Assembly: GCA_010909725.1 (NCBI GenBank)
Contig: JAACMV010000007.1
Location: 992,001-1,056,000 of the forward strand
DNA: 64,000 nucleotides
Direction of reading: 5' to 3'
DNA from: Picochlorum sp. 'celeri'
Lineage: Eukaryota > Chlorophyta > Trebouxiophyceae
The position numbers and the translations under genes are program-made. The notes beneath the pieces are model-generated. The model was not told where the DNA came from, searched no databases, and saw only the letters and a program-made list of their open reading frames with translations. Shown piece after piece: positions 46,643 to 57,751 of the stretch; position 1 is the stretch's first letter, and every line of letters starts with the position of its first letter.

Positions 46643-49277
46643 TTATATAGTAATTATTATTTCCCGGGTATATTCAGGTGGCGTGTTTCTGGCCTTTCTC
46701 ATGGCAAGGCACGCTTTGGCGCATGCATCTCGTTGTACAGTGTTGTTCATCTTGTCATGGATGATGCTTGCAATGTGGACGACGTGTGCTCGATTCTTCC
46801 AATCTCTGATTTTTTTGAATAGTATCTCGGCATCTCGGAGGAGAAGAAGGATGTCCGTTGCACTCTCTCCTGCCTGTATGTACGTCTCTGCTAGTATGGT
46901 TCTGGCAATACCTCGTACCTCAAGGCTTCCGTGGGCGTCAAGTATGGGTACGGAGGCATGTAGTTCGCGTAATGCTTTTGTCATGTACTCTCCAGAGCCC
47001 ATACGCGTCCATATTTTCGCCATGTACATGGCTGCCTCTGCTCCAATGAGGTCGGCCTGTATCTCTCTGTACTGCTCCAAAACGCTGCAGATGAGAGGAA
47101 CAGCGGTCTGCCATGATCCCGATTCGATATGGATTCTTCCTCTCAAGAGTAAGAGTCGCAATGCATACTGTGACATGCATGCGTTTCGCGCAAGCGTGTA
47201 TGCACGGATGGCATGATTGTCTGCATCATTATGGTATCCTCCTGCCAAGTATGCTAATGAGGTGAGCTCTTGTACTTCTACCTTGTTCTCAATATGTTCC
47301 ACCATGGTCTCTTTTGGACATATACTTATACGAGATGCTACGTGCAGTGCTACTCGGCACTGGCGCGTATGGATGGCTCGTTTCAGTTGAATAATGTCCC
47401 AGACACGAGTCAACGTGTCATGCTGCTGTATCAATGCCACGAATTTCGCATTCGATCCAAGCCGATCGATGGCGTCGAATCCATATTGTTCGTATATTGT
47501 ATAGATAATAAGTCCCATGGATGATAGTTCCGCGTCGTTCGTTTTATCAGTGCTCTGCAAGATGCTCAGAGCGCCTGCCAATGATAGTCTTGTGCCCCCC
47601 CAAACAAGCCATCCAGCATTGCGCACTTGCACAACAGTCTGGCATGATTGCCTTAGATATTTGCATTTGCTTTGGATCGATGGCTTTAATCTCTCAGTTC
47701 CAGCAACTTTTGGAATTGTGAACATGGATAAGGCTTGGTCTGTTTCACAGGATACAAGAGACACTTCACAGGCTACTTCCTTTGCATAGATGGATGCGTC
47801 CAACGAGCACGTCGCTGCTTGACACGGGCTCTTGTATCTTCTAAAGTCTATACTAGACTTGCCGATGGATTCGATGCCCGAGCCTTTGTTCGTGACGTCA
47901 ATGTCAACAGAATCTCTTGTGCGTTTTGGATGGACCAAAGCACCTTCAGCAAGCATCAACCTCGAGAAGATACAGAGTTCCGGTGCGTTTTCTTCCTGCC
48001 CTTGATCAAACAATCTATACATCAATGCTTCAAGTTCTAAATAGTGCCTCTGTGCCCTTGTTGTACCAGGAATCACGGGACCGTGTAAATCTAACGAGCC
48101 TGGTATTGCCATGGCCATAATTTGACATAACGCAGACAATGAATACAGCAGCTGAAGACTATCGTGCGACTGCTGGGATACTCTCATGTGCTCATTCACA
48201 AATCGAATGGCATCATTCAGCTTTCCCAAGCGGGCATGCGCCATTGCCATGTTTAATGCTGCTGATGGAATTGTTTGAGCAGGCCCAACAAGGTCCTGTT
48301 CTTCATCCTCCCAGACCGATTCTCTTTTCGTCAGGAACGATTCTGGAACATCTGAAAATCCATACGTTGAATCTATAACTTTTGAATCCTCGTGGGTACA
48401 TGCAGCAACAACAGATTCAGCCTGCAGGAGCGACTTGCTGTTTGCTGTCATTGAGCTCTTGCGGAGATCCTCGCAGTGTTGAGCAAGTCTAGCCGTCACT
48501 ACTGGTTTCTCTCTGATCCCTGAATGCATTCGAGACATTTCATATTCTAAGGTTTGGTCAATATGCAGTGCATTCTTGTATATAGAAGTGTTCCCATTGC
48601 GCTGGGTTCCTTCCTCTGACACATAGATGAGGAACTCTGTTGCAAGATCATTCATCTGCTCAAACGACATTCCTCGAAACGCCACATCCAGATGCCTCAC
48701 GTATGAAAATATGAGAGATTGGGCTTCCGTGTTGAAATGCCTACCAAGCGAGTGTATTGTATCTGACTGGCGAACGAGGTCTCCCATCTCATCAAACTCA
48801 TTGACAATCAGATCCAACACATGACCCGTTCCTCCGCTCAGCCAATCCTTGAAGTCATCCCAAAGGCAATTTTCGTGATCAATCTCCCTGAAATAGTCGT
48901 CTAGACGCCCCTACAGTGCACATAGATGAACAATCTTAGTCTTGGCACACATGAGCAGCAGTACCTTGTTGTGAGAAAAACATCAGACAGCAGCTTGGGT
49001 GAAATGCAGGCATAGACCGTCAACAAGTTCATCAACCAACCTGAAATAGACTACTGAACTCTTGGAAACTAAGGCAATATATAGACTCATAATCATTCAA
49101 CAGAGCTGTTAAAGCAAAACTTGTTGCCTCAACTTCCTCTAGCTCGTCTTCTACATCCTCAATCTCTCCCAAGCAGAATTTGGCCCAATAACCCAGACAT
49201 ATATCCAAAGGAGATACTGAAAGCGTGAATTTATCCTCGATTCGAGGGTTAAGGCGCAAAGGAATCTTTCCATCCAT
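46643..49277 (-). CDS. APC5: Anaphase-promoting complex subunit 5 (APC5), two exons
   Basis: The product is 834 residues. Exon 1 (49277-49041) and exon 2 (48910-46643) join across a 130-base intron with a GTTGGT donor (weaker than usual) and CTGTAG acceptor, restoring SLFQGRLDDYFREIDHE. The N-terminal part matches APC5 (YESIYCLSFQEFSSLFQ). A central ANAPC5 TPR stretch includes AALNMAMAHARLGKLNDAIR, and more TPR-like helices fill the C-terminal half (ASIIHDKMNNTVQRDACAKA). APC5 is a scaffold TPR subunit of the APC/C ubiquitin ligase, which drives exit from mitosis. Sequence identity is moderate, so the call relies on overall pattern. It is downstream of CNOT1 on the same strand. Confidence 0.78.
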
Positions 49278-49622
49278 GGTTGTTGCGAAGAAAAAATAGC
49301 AAATTTGCAGTATCTATGCCAAAATTATCCTGCCCTATAGCATCATATTTATGTATTTTATTTTTTGAATGAATAAATCAATGCGTCGGAGACTCGGGTT
49401 GAGAGGATTCCGGATTTGCATTCTTCATGGCAACTTGCTCCTAAAAAGCAAAAGAGGTGATGAAAACAGTGTTGATTTCAAATTCCTCATGTTACAGAAG
49501 ATATGCATCATGCGCATCTCTATGTGCACCATATGTCATGTATGGGTTGATATGGGTTCTAGTTACAGTCAAATAAAGATAAGATAATTCTTCGAGTACA
49601 GACATTTGATAGTAGGTATGTG
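49278..49622. promoter_or_regulatory. Upstream region of APC5 and 3' end of CNOT1
   Basis: This 345-base stretch lies between two minus-strand genes. It is A-T rich, with a TATTTTATTTTTTGAATG-type tract near 49355-49372. No gene is recognised. Confidence 0.35.
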
Positions 49623-52600
49623 TCAGGTTTGTCCTGAGAAGTCACTTTTGCTACCACTGCTCGTGCATGATCGTGCCACGCTCTCAAACAGCCTTTCAAT
49701 CTCTGGCGCCACCTTTGTGAACGAATGATTCAACAGATCATACTCTGGATTCTTGATCAGCTCGATGAATGTGATGAGGAGTCCCCATGGATGAGGACGA
49801 TTTGCAATCAATCGCTCAAGCAGCACCCTAGTGATGTGCTCTTGAATCTTCTCATCATTTGCAGATTCAAAGAGATGAAGCACGGCAAAGTAAAAGTACT
49901 GAGTATGTGCATTTGGGTATCGGAGCTGATTTGCCATCGCATTGACAAGCAGACAACGACCTTCAGGATCCAAGTCTTTGAGAAGGGCTGCATACAGTTG
50001 AATTGCTGGTGTGTTGAACCCTGCAACATGGGCTGGCTTTTGTGGTCCATCTCGCTGGCTTTGAAGCCCTTTCAATCCGATATATAGCACAATCGCATTT
50101 ACTGAAGGGATGTGATACGCTCCAGGGGAGTCTCCCTTCCCCGCCATCCTCTGCTTGAGCAATTCTTTGACAGTCACAATGGGCTTTGTTCCAGCAATGA
50201 ACATGTCAATCTCGTTTGCAACATCCTCAGGCAGTAACTTTTCCATTGGAGGAGATGTCCTTGGATGATACTGCACTTCTGGCAGGGTATTTAGCTTCAA
50301 ATCTGTTGTGAATGGGTCTGGGAGCCTCATTTTCCTTGGGAATGCTGACAAGATGAGATTTCTCATCTGCACGCAAGAGACCGGTATGGCATCACAGAGG
50401 CGGAAGTGATACTGACCCAAGAACTCTGGAAAGTCGTGCAAAAGGACCAAGAGCAGACGGAGGGTTCCTTTGTACAGAAGCCTGATGACGTCAGTAAGCT
50501 CTGCATGCTTCAAAAATGGCTCCAAAAACTGCATCTGCGACAACAGCAGCTGGATGTAGGTGGGCCAGCCACTCTGATCTGGTATCATGAGCAATGGAGG
50601 CATAAACCTCCTGTCTGACATGAGCTGCAGCCATGGGAAGGCAAAAGAAGGAACTCGCTGAGGCCTCGTAGCATAGAGGAAACCAGCGATAACTTGAAGG
50701 TATTCACAGCCAGTCTCGTCGACTGATTCCAATGGACTCAACTCTGCGAGAAGGCCGACGATAATCCTGAAAAATGGCCTTCCAGACAATCCAGACGATC
50801 GATCTTCTGCCATCTGGAACAAACACGTTGCTACTGCTCCAAGGATTTTGGAGAGCATATCCTTCCCTCCTCCATGATGAACAACCAAAGTTACCATGAG
50901 CCTCACGTGGGCATCAATAGCAACAAAATTGAAGTTTCCTGGCCTTCCCTGAGCAATTTGGGTTTCTGAGCGTAAGCAGTGAGTAACAGCAAGTTGCGTC
51001 ATTATTCTGAAGAATTTGTCATTTGTGTCATCATCTCCTAAAAGACCAGAATCTCTCAAACTCTTAACGAAAGCATTTTGCTTCTTATCTGCCGGATTTT
51101 CCTCAAGCAACCTTGCCCACTGGTCAAATGCTTTCATCACAGGTGGAACAAGGTGTGGCGCATCCTGAGGTCTGGCGATTGCTGGAATTTGTGCTGACGG
51201 TGGCTGTGCTGCTCCACTGGCAGATGATACCTGTCTGGCCTGGTTGATTAGTGCAAGAACTCCCTGACCTCCATTCACTCGAGCAGCCAACTTTGCTAGG
51301 ATGTCCAAGGATGCAGGAATATCTGCTGTGGAAAAGCATGGATCAGATCCAAGTACACATGTTTGCAGCAGCCCCAAAAGCAATTCTGCTGCTGGCTGAT
51401 ACCTTGGGGCATTCAGTGACTTGGCGATGACTGTATCGATATCGCGCATCGGGATTAATCCCGTACGAATCAATGCCTCACCTGAGTCTTTGAGACCTCT
51501 TACATCATCTGGCAACTGAGCAAACCACAGAGCTGCCTCGGATGGAAGAGTTCGGGCAACCTTATCTCTCAGTGCAACCAAAGAACCAGCATACGCACAG
51601 CAAGACAGTTTTCCTCCTGATGGCGACTGATAAAGCTTCGAGAAGAATATATTCTTGGCAACTTCTATTGCTTGGATTTCACTCGCAGGCACAGAAGCAA
51701 CATCTGATACAACAAGTTTCAGGTCCGCAGCTGATGGGTCATTCAGTGTTTTAGCACCGAGGCTATTAGCCCTAGCAAGGGTACCTTCCATCCTTTGAAT
51801 CCATGCTATGAATCTAGAGCGGACCTGTGCTTGTTGTGCATCATCCATACCGCCTGTCTCGGAAGTGATTGGGCGTCCAGAAGCAGCCTGCTGCTGGGCA
51901 GATGCTGCAGTTCTTGGTATCGCAGCAAAATCTTGGTACACCTTTTGTTGCTGTGGTGTCAAAGCCCCTGGCTTGGCTTTCAGGGCTTCTGGGAGGGCAT
52001 CAATAAATCTGTTATCAGCAAATGCCTTGTCTCTGAACATCTGGCCTGTGGCTCTTGCTTTTGTTCGAGCAGCATAACTCTGTGCCATGCGTTCATCCAG
52101 CTCTTGTTGTGACCTTTTGCCAGCAGCTTTCTCGATAATTTGGCAGCAAATATCCAGGTTGTCAGATACAAGAAGGGTAACCACTTGCTCGAGAGCAGAT
52201 GGCTCAAGCCTTTGTGCCAATAAGGAGCGCAAATTATTAGTGACTGCAATCCTCAGGGGTTCTCTTGCTGTCACCAAAGCCAATGACTGCGCAAGACCAG
52301 TCACAGACGTGTTGGCAGCTTTTCTGACAATGTCTGCATCATTTTCGAATGCAAAGTCCTTTGATACCAGCTGTTGGCAGGTCATGCAAGCAATCGTCAC
52401 ACTCCTCTCAACAACTGGGGCAATGATCTCTACCAGAGCCCTCTCAAGGGACATCACGAGCAAACTCTTGAGTTCCAATCTCTCACCAACCATGCTTAGT
52501 TGAGGATTAATGACTGCCATATTTGGCAATGACGCGATGACACTTGGATCCAAAGCTGGGGCAGGTTGCGTCTGCTCTGAACCATCACCAGTCCGTGACG

Positions 52601-55220
52601 CTGGCTGTGGACTTGCACTCACCTTTGCAGCTGCGAAATCCATATTATTATCCGTATCTCGAGGCAGACCTTGTATTAAGGTACTAGGCTCTACATCTGA
52701 AACCAGTAAATCCATTTGCTTAAAGAGCAACTCCACTTCAAACTTGATGGATGTTCTAATTCCATCAAGATTGTAAATCTCAACCAGGAGTGCCAGAATA
52801 GCCATAGTCCATGGATTCGGTGGCTTGAACGCTATGGAAGTCGCACAAGGTTCCATTAGATTCCTCACAAACGACAAGATAGGAAGCATCATTCCCTGTG
52901 AATAGGCAGAGAGTATTGTTTGCTTGATGTCCAAATGTTTCTGCAAAACAGGCTTATTGCATCCAAGTGTAAGTTTCCCCAGCCAAGCACCAAGGTTCTT
53001 CAGCAGTGTTCTCTCACTACTGTTACTTTTGAGGAGCTTGCTGTGAAGCATGACTTTGCAATAATGCACAGTGATAGACACAAGAATCTGCCGCAGTACT
53101 TTGTCACCCCATTTATCAACAAGCAGAACATATACTGGATGAAAATTTGGCTCTTGAGCAGCTCGCTTCACAACCAAGTAGTTCGCAAACCATGGATAAT
53201 ATTCTGACGTGACAACACCGGCAAGTTCTTTTGCTTTCACGTCAACATTGGTGCTGGTAAGATTATTGACATAAAAATGCACCTTATCGACAGTTTTAGC
53301 CTCAGGGGCAGGACATTCATTGGCTTGAGCTGCCTGTTCAAGAGTCTCTGCATTAATTGTCGAAAAAAGCAAGTTTGGGGTTGCTGGAGCATTCGGCATT
53401 GCAGTCTGGAAAGCAGCCCCATTCATAGCTGCATCTTCAGGACTTGCAACTGGTTCCGCCTGTGCAGCAGTTTGAGGAGCTGACACGGCTGTTGCATGTT
53501 GCTCTTTGGATAATTTTGCAACCGCCAATGTTGCCGCCTTGAACAGCTCTGGACTCGCTTCTTTGAGAACTGGGTGATTTGCCAATTGTTGTGCAAACGT
53601 CGGGAACTGATCCAGGCTATCTTTGAACTGCACTGATGCCGTTATACCAAACATGAAAAGCTTGTGAGATACCTCATTCTTCAAAGAATCATGTATGTAT
53701 CGCATTGCAATACCCAAACTAACACTGGAGACAAGTTTGTGTGATATCAGTTTGCCAAATAATAATGCTGTCGTTTTCAATTCCTGCTCTGGATATTTGT
53801 AGAAAAATCTGAATTCATCGAAAAGGTTGTGCACCATACATGCATACACATCCTGCTCACGAGCCTCCATTCCAGACTTGTACCTCAACAGCAGAGAGAT
53901 GACATCATCCACAGTAAGTTCCCCTTGATACATTTTCTGAAAGGCAGCATTGGCCTCTTCTTCAACATCTTGAGGAAACGCTTCCATAACGCCTGCCTCT
54001 GCAATCACAGTAGCAAGTTCTGGATGCGCTTGCACAGCAACAGCCTGCACAAGCTTGAGTTGCTGCAACGTATCCGTGGGCACTTCCCCAGCATTGGCAG
54101 CCAGCACTCTTAAAAAAACTGCCAACGTTTCCACAGAGATACCCAATCTGGCTGGGCTACCATGCGTTGACGGTGGCACATCCTCTCTCAATTTAGCATC
54201 CAAGAATGAAACAGATGCTTGCATAAAAGAGACACCTCTCGTGGTGAATTGGTCACACAACCACTTCTCCAAATTTAAATATTCCCGTCTTGCAGCAAGT
54301 GCTGCCAATTCAAGGCAGAAAGGAGCAGCTGTTGCCTCCAACACTTCACTCAACGCCCTCAACTCTTGACAAACATCAAGTAACCTTGCAACCGACGTTG
54401 GTTCTTTGCTCTGCATGTTGACCATGCATTTGAGCACTAAATCTCTATTCTGAGGCCACAGGCGTTTCAGCACAACACCAGAGTTTGAATTTGTCTGCAA
54501 ATACGAAGAGCATAGCGCATCCACATCAGCTTGAAGAGGCCCCCAATCTCCTTCTACTGTTGCAGCCCCCAGCAAGAACACTTCTGGACAAACTTTCAAT
54601 GGATGCTCCAAAATACCCCTCACGTCCTCTTCATACCCACTTGCAGCCAGTGCAGCCAGTGTAGAATACAAATCCAAACAAAGCCAGCATGAATTCGAGG
54701 TCCCAATCGACGATTTATCATTGGTGAGACCATCAATAGCTTCCTGCCGCCTCTCCGCATGTGCCCACGAAAACACTTCAGGTTCAGCCCTAGTCGCCTG
54801 CCTCAAGAATGACAATTGCCCTTCTGCATTCTTCCAGAGCCCACCAACCAACGACGACAAAGGAAACGTATCCGAAACAGCTTGCCGCCAAATCCTCATC
54901 AGCATCTCCAGAGCAGCAGCATCAGGGACATGAAACCCAGGCACATCCAGCTGCCCAGCCACATGATGCCAATCCAAAGCAGGGTTGGCCACCACAAGAC
55001 CATCCACCAACACTGTCACATTCCACCCCGGCTTTCCCTTCTCAGAATTGGATGTAATCATTGCAATCACCTCCGCCACAGTATGCTCCGTCGGCGCAGA
55101 AACCGTCTTCAAAAACTCTTGAAATGACGTCTCATCTTGAGTGCACGATGGCCCAAGCTTCTCCATGGCGCTCGCCATGGATGACTCGTGCCCGGCGGCA
55201 CTCTCTTCTTGCCCACCCAT
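49623..55220 (-). CDS. CNOT1: CCR4-NOT complex scaffold subunit 1 (CNOT1/NOT1)
   Basis: This 1865-residue intronless gene encodes the scaffold of the CCR4-NOT deadenylase. The N-terminal HEAT-like part spans roughly 1-500. The CAF1-binding MIF4G region is at about 640-850 (TVDKVHFYVNNLTSTNVD, YYPWFANYLVVKRAAQEPNF, WLGKLTLGCNKPVLQKHLDI). The DUF3819/CN9BD region is at about 910-1040 (LKSLLVMSLERALVEIIAPV, TIACMTCQQLVSKDFAFE). The Not1 C-terminal domain is at about 1490-1850 (DFPEFLGQYHFRLCDAIPVS, ILSAFPRKMRLPDPFT). Human CNOT1 has 2376 residues, so this copy is shorter, mostly in linkers. CNOT1 organises mRNA deadenylation and translational repression in the cytoplasm. The uninterrupted 5.6 kb frame shows how intron-poor the genome is. 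Confidence 0.94.
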   Translation of the reverse strand: MGGQEESAAGHESSMASAMEKLGPSCTQDETSFQEFLKTVSAPTEHTVAEVIAMITSNSEKGKPGWNVTVLVDGLVVANPALDWHHVAGQLDVPGFHVPDAAALEMLMRIWRQAVSDTFPLSSLVGGLWKNAEGQLSFLRQATRAEPEVFSWAHAERRQEAIDGLTNDKSSIGTSNSCWLCLDLYSTLAALAASGYEEDVRGILEHPLKVCPEVFLLGAATVEGDWGPLQADVDALCSSYLQTNSNSGVVLKRLWPQNRDLVLKCMVNMQSKEPTSVARLLDVCQELRALSEVLEATAAPFCLELAALAARREYLNLEKWLCDQFTTRGVSFMQASVSFLDAKLREDVPPSTHGSPARLGISVETLAVFLRVLAANAGEVPTDTLQQLKLVQAVAVQAHPELATVIAEAGVMEAFPQDVEEEANAAFQKMYQGELTVDDVISLLLRYKSGMEAREQDVYACMVHNLFDEFRFFYKYPEQELKTTALLFGKLISHKLVSSVSLGIAMRYIHDSLKNEVSHKLFMFGITASVQFKDSLDQFPTFAQQLANHPVLKEASPELFKAATLAVAKLSKEQHATAVSAPQTAAQAEPVASPEDAAMNGAAFQTAMPNAPATPNLLFSTINAETLEQAAQANECPAPEAKTVDKVHFYVNNLTSTNVDVKAKELAGVVTSEYYPWFANYLVVKRAAQEPNFHPVYVLLVDKWGDKVLRQILVSITVHYCKVMLHSKLLKSNSSERTLLKNLGAWLGKLTLGCNKPVLQKHLDIKQTILSAYSQGMMLPILSFVRNLMEPCATSIAFKPPNPWTMAILALLVEIYNLDGIRTSIKFEVELLFKQMDLLVSDVEPSTLIQGLPRDTDNNMDFAAAKVSASPQPASRTGDGSEQTQPAPALDPSVIASLPNMAVINPQLSMVGERLELKSLLVMSLERALVEIIAPVVERSVTIACMTCQQLVSKDFAFENDADIVRKAANTSVTGLAQSLALVTAREPLRIAVTNNLRSLLAQRLEPSALEQVVTLLVSDNLDICCQIIEKAAGKRSQQELDERMAQSYAARTKARATGQMFRDKAFADNRFIDALPEALKAKPGALTPQQQKVYQDFAAIPRTAASAQQQAASGRPITSETGGMDDAQQAQVRSRFIAWIQRMEGTLARANSLGAKTLNDPSAADLKLVVSDVASVPASEIQAIEVAKNIFFSKLYQSPSGGKLSCCAYAGSLVALRDKVARTLPSEAALWFAQLPDDVRGLKDSGEALIRTGLIPMRDIDTVIAKSLNAPRYQPAAELLLGLLQTCVLGSDPCFSTADIPASLDILAKLAARVNGGQGVLALINQARQVSSASGAAQPPSAQIPAIARPQDAPHLVPPVMKAFDQWARLLEENPADKKQNAFVKSLRDSGLLGDDDTNDKFFRIMTQLAVTHCLRSETQIAQGRPGNFNFVAIDAHVRLMVTLVVHHGGGKDMLSKILGAVATCLFQMAEDRSSGLSGRPFFRIIVGLLAELSPLESVDETGCEYLQVIAGFLYATRPQRVPSFAFPWLQLMSDRRFMPPLLMIPDQSGWPTYIQLLLSQMQFLEPFLKHAELTDVIRLLYKGTLRLLLVLLHDFPEFLGQYHFRLCDAIPVSCVQMRNLILSAFPRKMRLPDPFTTDLKLNTLPEVQYHPRTSPPMEKLLPEDVANEIDMFIAGTKPIVTVKELLKQRMAGKGDSPGAYHIPSVNAIVLYIGLKGLQSQRDGPQKPAHVAGFNTPAIQLYAALLKDLDPEGRCLLVNAMANQLRYPNAHTQYFYFAVLHLFESANDEKIQEHITRVLLERLIANRPHPWGLLITFIELIKNPEYDLLNHSFTKVAPEIERLFESVARSCTSSGSKSDFSGQT

Positions 55221-55914
55221 CTTTCTACCTCTATCTATGATTCTATGCTAGGTATCTCTTGAGTAAAAACCATGCGCCCAGCACAAATCTGCACACAAGG
55301 AGTAAACAAACCCACCGTCAGTCAAGCACGCACGCTCATCCATGCCGCAGCGCAGCATCTTCATCCAGAAATATTTCGAAACACCCCATCCACGTGCTAA
55401 CCACATATACGCAGGGCGGCAGTTCCCTGTCCCAAATCACCCACTCGAGAGGACGCTCGAGGTGGCTGACGCCCTCACCTTCACCCTCCCATGCTATCAT
55501 TACAACCAAAATTACTCTATAATTCAAAATAGACGCACCAATACGTCGCTATTCGTGATTCCTCACCAGAAGCAGCAACAATACATTCATCAGATGGTGC
55601 TCCGTGAAAACCTTGGAACAACTCTTCTTTCCAACAAGTCGTATCGTATGTATAGTTACGTATCTCTCTTTTCAAGTATGAGATTGGTACGAGTGTATCA
55701 TCAGGGTAATGGGATTTCATGCGCAACATGGATCTTTTTTGTTTTGTGTCCTATTTAGGAAACTCAAATCTTCCCTAAAAGGAACATTATAGTTCTGCTG
55801 CGACTGCATGCACAATCGTACAAGGCGACGCCAAGCATTCTCAGCGTGGCTGTATATTTCATCAATAATACCTGATTGGATAATCTGAAGTGATTATTTG
55901 GACATAGAAGAAGA
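55221..55914. promoter_or_regulatory. Divergent region between CNOT1 and Ran, with a possible small gene
   Basis: This holds the promoters of both genes. On the plus strand, ATG 55342 opens a 138-codon frame that could be spliced at 55646 (GTATGT) to 55759 (after TTTAG), giving 107 residues ending NSNLP. It has no recognised family, so it is listed here and not as a gene. Confidence 0.35.
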
Positions 55915-56796
55915 ATGGTGCGTGTGATGCCTCCTGCTTGTTGTTGACATGATCAGTTGCTGGAGTCCGATGGACCGACTCTACTGGTATATAGTGTTAT
56001 TATTGGGGTATATATGTTTATTGTGAATATCGCACATGGCTATGGCTGCTGCATAGAAGGCTGTGGTGTCTTTGCCGCATACGTTGGATGGGAGGCATGG
56101 GCTTGACACATCATTCGTTTGTTGCAGGCACTTCCTGGACAGACAACTCCGGATGGGGTTCCTTCATTCAAGCTTGTGTTGGTTGGAGATGGTGGAACTG
56201 GAAAGACGACGTTTGTGAAGCGTCATTTGACTGGAGAGTTTGAGAAGAAGTATGAGCCCACCATTGGAGTTGAGGTGCATCCTTTGGATTTCACGACGAA
56301 TAGAGGAAAGATTCGTTTCTACTGCTGGGATACCGCAGGTCAGGAAAAGTTTGGAGGGCTGCGTGATGGATATTACATCCATGGTCAGTGTGCCATCATC
56401 ATGTTTGATGTGACCTCTCGTTTGACGTATAAGAATGTCCCTACATGGCATCGCGATTTGTGTCGTGTGTGTGAAAATATTCCAATTGTGCTTTGCGGAA
56501 ATAAAGTGGATGTGAAGAACCGTCAGGTGAAGCCAAAGCAGGTGACATTCCACAGAAAGAAGAATTTGCAGTATCATGAAATTTCAGCCAAATCCAACTA
56601 TAACTATGAGAAGCCATTCTTGTATTTGGCGAGAAAGTTGGTGGGAGATCCCAACTTGCACTTTGTCGAACAGGTTGCTCTTGCACCACCAGAGGTGCAG
56701 ATTGATGTCAACCAGCAAGCCGAGTATGAGAAGCAGTTGGCAGAGGCTGCTGCCATGCCTCTGCCTGATGGAGATGACGACGAACTCGTCGAATAA
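55915..56796 (+). CDS. RAN: Ran GTPase, two exons with start codon alone on exon 1
   Basis: The product is 223 residues. Exon 1 is only ATG (55915-55917); the 210-base intron (GTGCGT donor, TTGCAG acceptor) leads to exon 2 (56128-56796). This gives [20 protein letters not shown], aligning with MALP- starts of plant Ran. G motifs are intact: GDGGTGKTT (G1), switch I with [30 protein letters not shown] (switch II), NKVD and ISAKSNYN. The C-terminus ends in an acidic run DGDDDELVE, like the DEDDDL tail. Ran drives nuclear transport and spindle assembly. A TGTAA signal is 46 bases beyond the stop, inside the convergent methyltransferase gene. Confidence 0.95.
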
Positions 56797-56830
56797 ACTC
56801 TTTCAAATTATGGCACATTATTTTATCTTG

Positions 56831-57751
56831 TCAATATGACTTGTAAGCGATCACTGCATAGAAAGGGTCACGTGATGTGCCCAACCCTCGTGAGAGTGGT
56901 TCAAATATTCGTTCTATTTGCATTTGAAGAGGGAGCTTGTTTTGAGTCCGTGTCGCTGGTTGTACCTCTGTCGGAGGCAAAAATCCGTCTATACTTGTGA
57001 AATATTGCTTGACGAGTTGCACTCGTCCATAGTCATTTGTTTGGCGCCAGTATTGAATAGCCTTTTCCCAAAACATTCTGTTTGTAAAGCTGATAATACA
57101 CACGCCGCCAGGCTTTAACACTCTATGGATTTCAGCAAACACTTTTTCTGGCTGCTGAAAGTATTGTACAGAGCAACAGCAAAGAGCAGCATCCACACTC
57201 TCTGATGCTAATGCCCACCCTGATGGATCTTTGTTCAAGTCTCTGACAAAGAAACGACTCAAGCAAGGGTTTTTACTCAGTTCTTCTGCATTCATACCAT
57301 GGCCAATGATTGTGTATTTTGGTGCGGATATTTCAGGGGGTAGATGGCTGACAAATGATGAACCAATGTCCAGAATGACAATGTCATCATTGTCAACAGC
57401 CTCACTGCCATGGCAATTGATCTTATTCAAGTCCCCTAGGTACTCGCTGTATATTGATTGTAAATCCTCTCTGAAGTGAGTATCGCAATGGTTTACCAAG
57501 CGTGGGATGGAATAAAATTGACGGTCGTCATCCTTGTTTATCTTGTCTCGTTCCAACCCAACCAGTACCTGCCTCAGTATCACACGTTGCTGCTGCTCTT
57601 CCTCTGCAGACGTTCTTCTATCCTCTAAAGATTGGCATGAGACTATATATGGTTTCTGATGACTCCAAGACTGCTTGTTTGGAAATCTAGGGCCAATGCG
57701 AAAGGTGTCGAGGGAGCTCCTCCTCCACTGTGAAAGACCAGCAACCTTCAT
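56831..57751 (-). CDS. SAM-dependent methyltransferase (class I, type 11), probable organelle targeting
   Basis: The product from ATG 57751 is 306 residues. The first 45 residues are Arg/Ser-rich (SQWRRSSLDTFRIGPRF), suggesting a plastid or mitochondrial presequence. A Methyltransf_11-like domain follows: VILDIGSSFVSHLPPEI (motif I), YTIIGHGMNAEELSKNPCL, VDAALCCCSVQYFQQPEKVF (post-motif region), EIHRVLKPGGVCIISFTNRM. This resembles a plant family of uncharacterised methyltransferases. The substrate is unknown. Convergent with Ran, 34 bases apart; divergent from GrpE with 285 bases between. Confidence 0.8.
   Translation of the reverse strand: MKVAGLSQWRRSSLDTFRIGPRFPNKQSWSHQKPYIVSCQSLEDRRTSAEEEQQQRVILRQVLVGLERDKINKDDDRQFYSIPRLVNHCDTHFREDLQSIYSEYLGDLNKINCHGSEAVDNDDIVILDIGSSFVSHLPPEISAPKYTIIGHGMNAEELSKNPCLSRFFVRDLNKDPSGWALASESVDAALCCCSVQYFQQPEKVFAEIHRVLKPGGVCIISFTNRMFWEKAIQYWRQTNDYGRVQLVKQYFTSIDGFLPPTEVQPATRTQNKLPLQMQIERIFEPLSRGLGTSRDPFYAVIAYKSY

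Noticed and set aside
55342..55778. Possible two-exon gene of 107 codons upstream of Ran
   Set aside because: Splice sites and frame are compatible but the product matches nothing and lies in a promoter region, so I did not list it as a gene.
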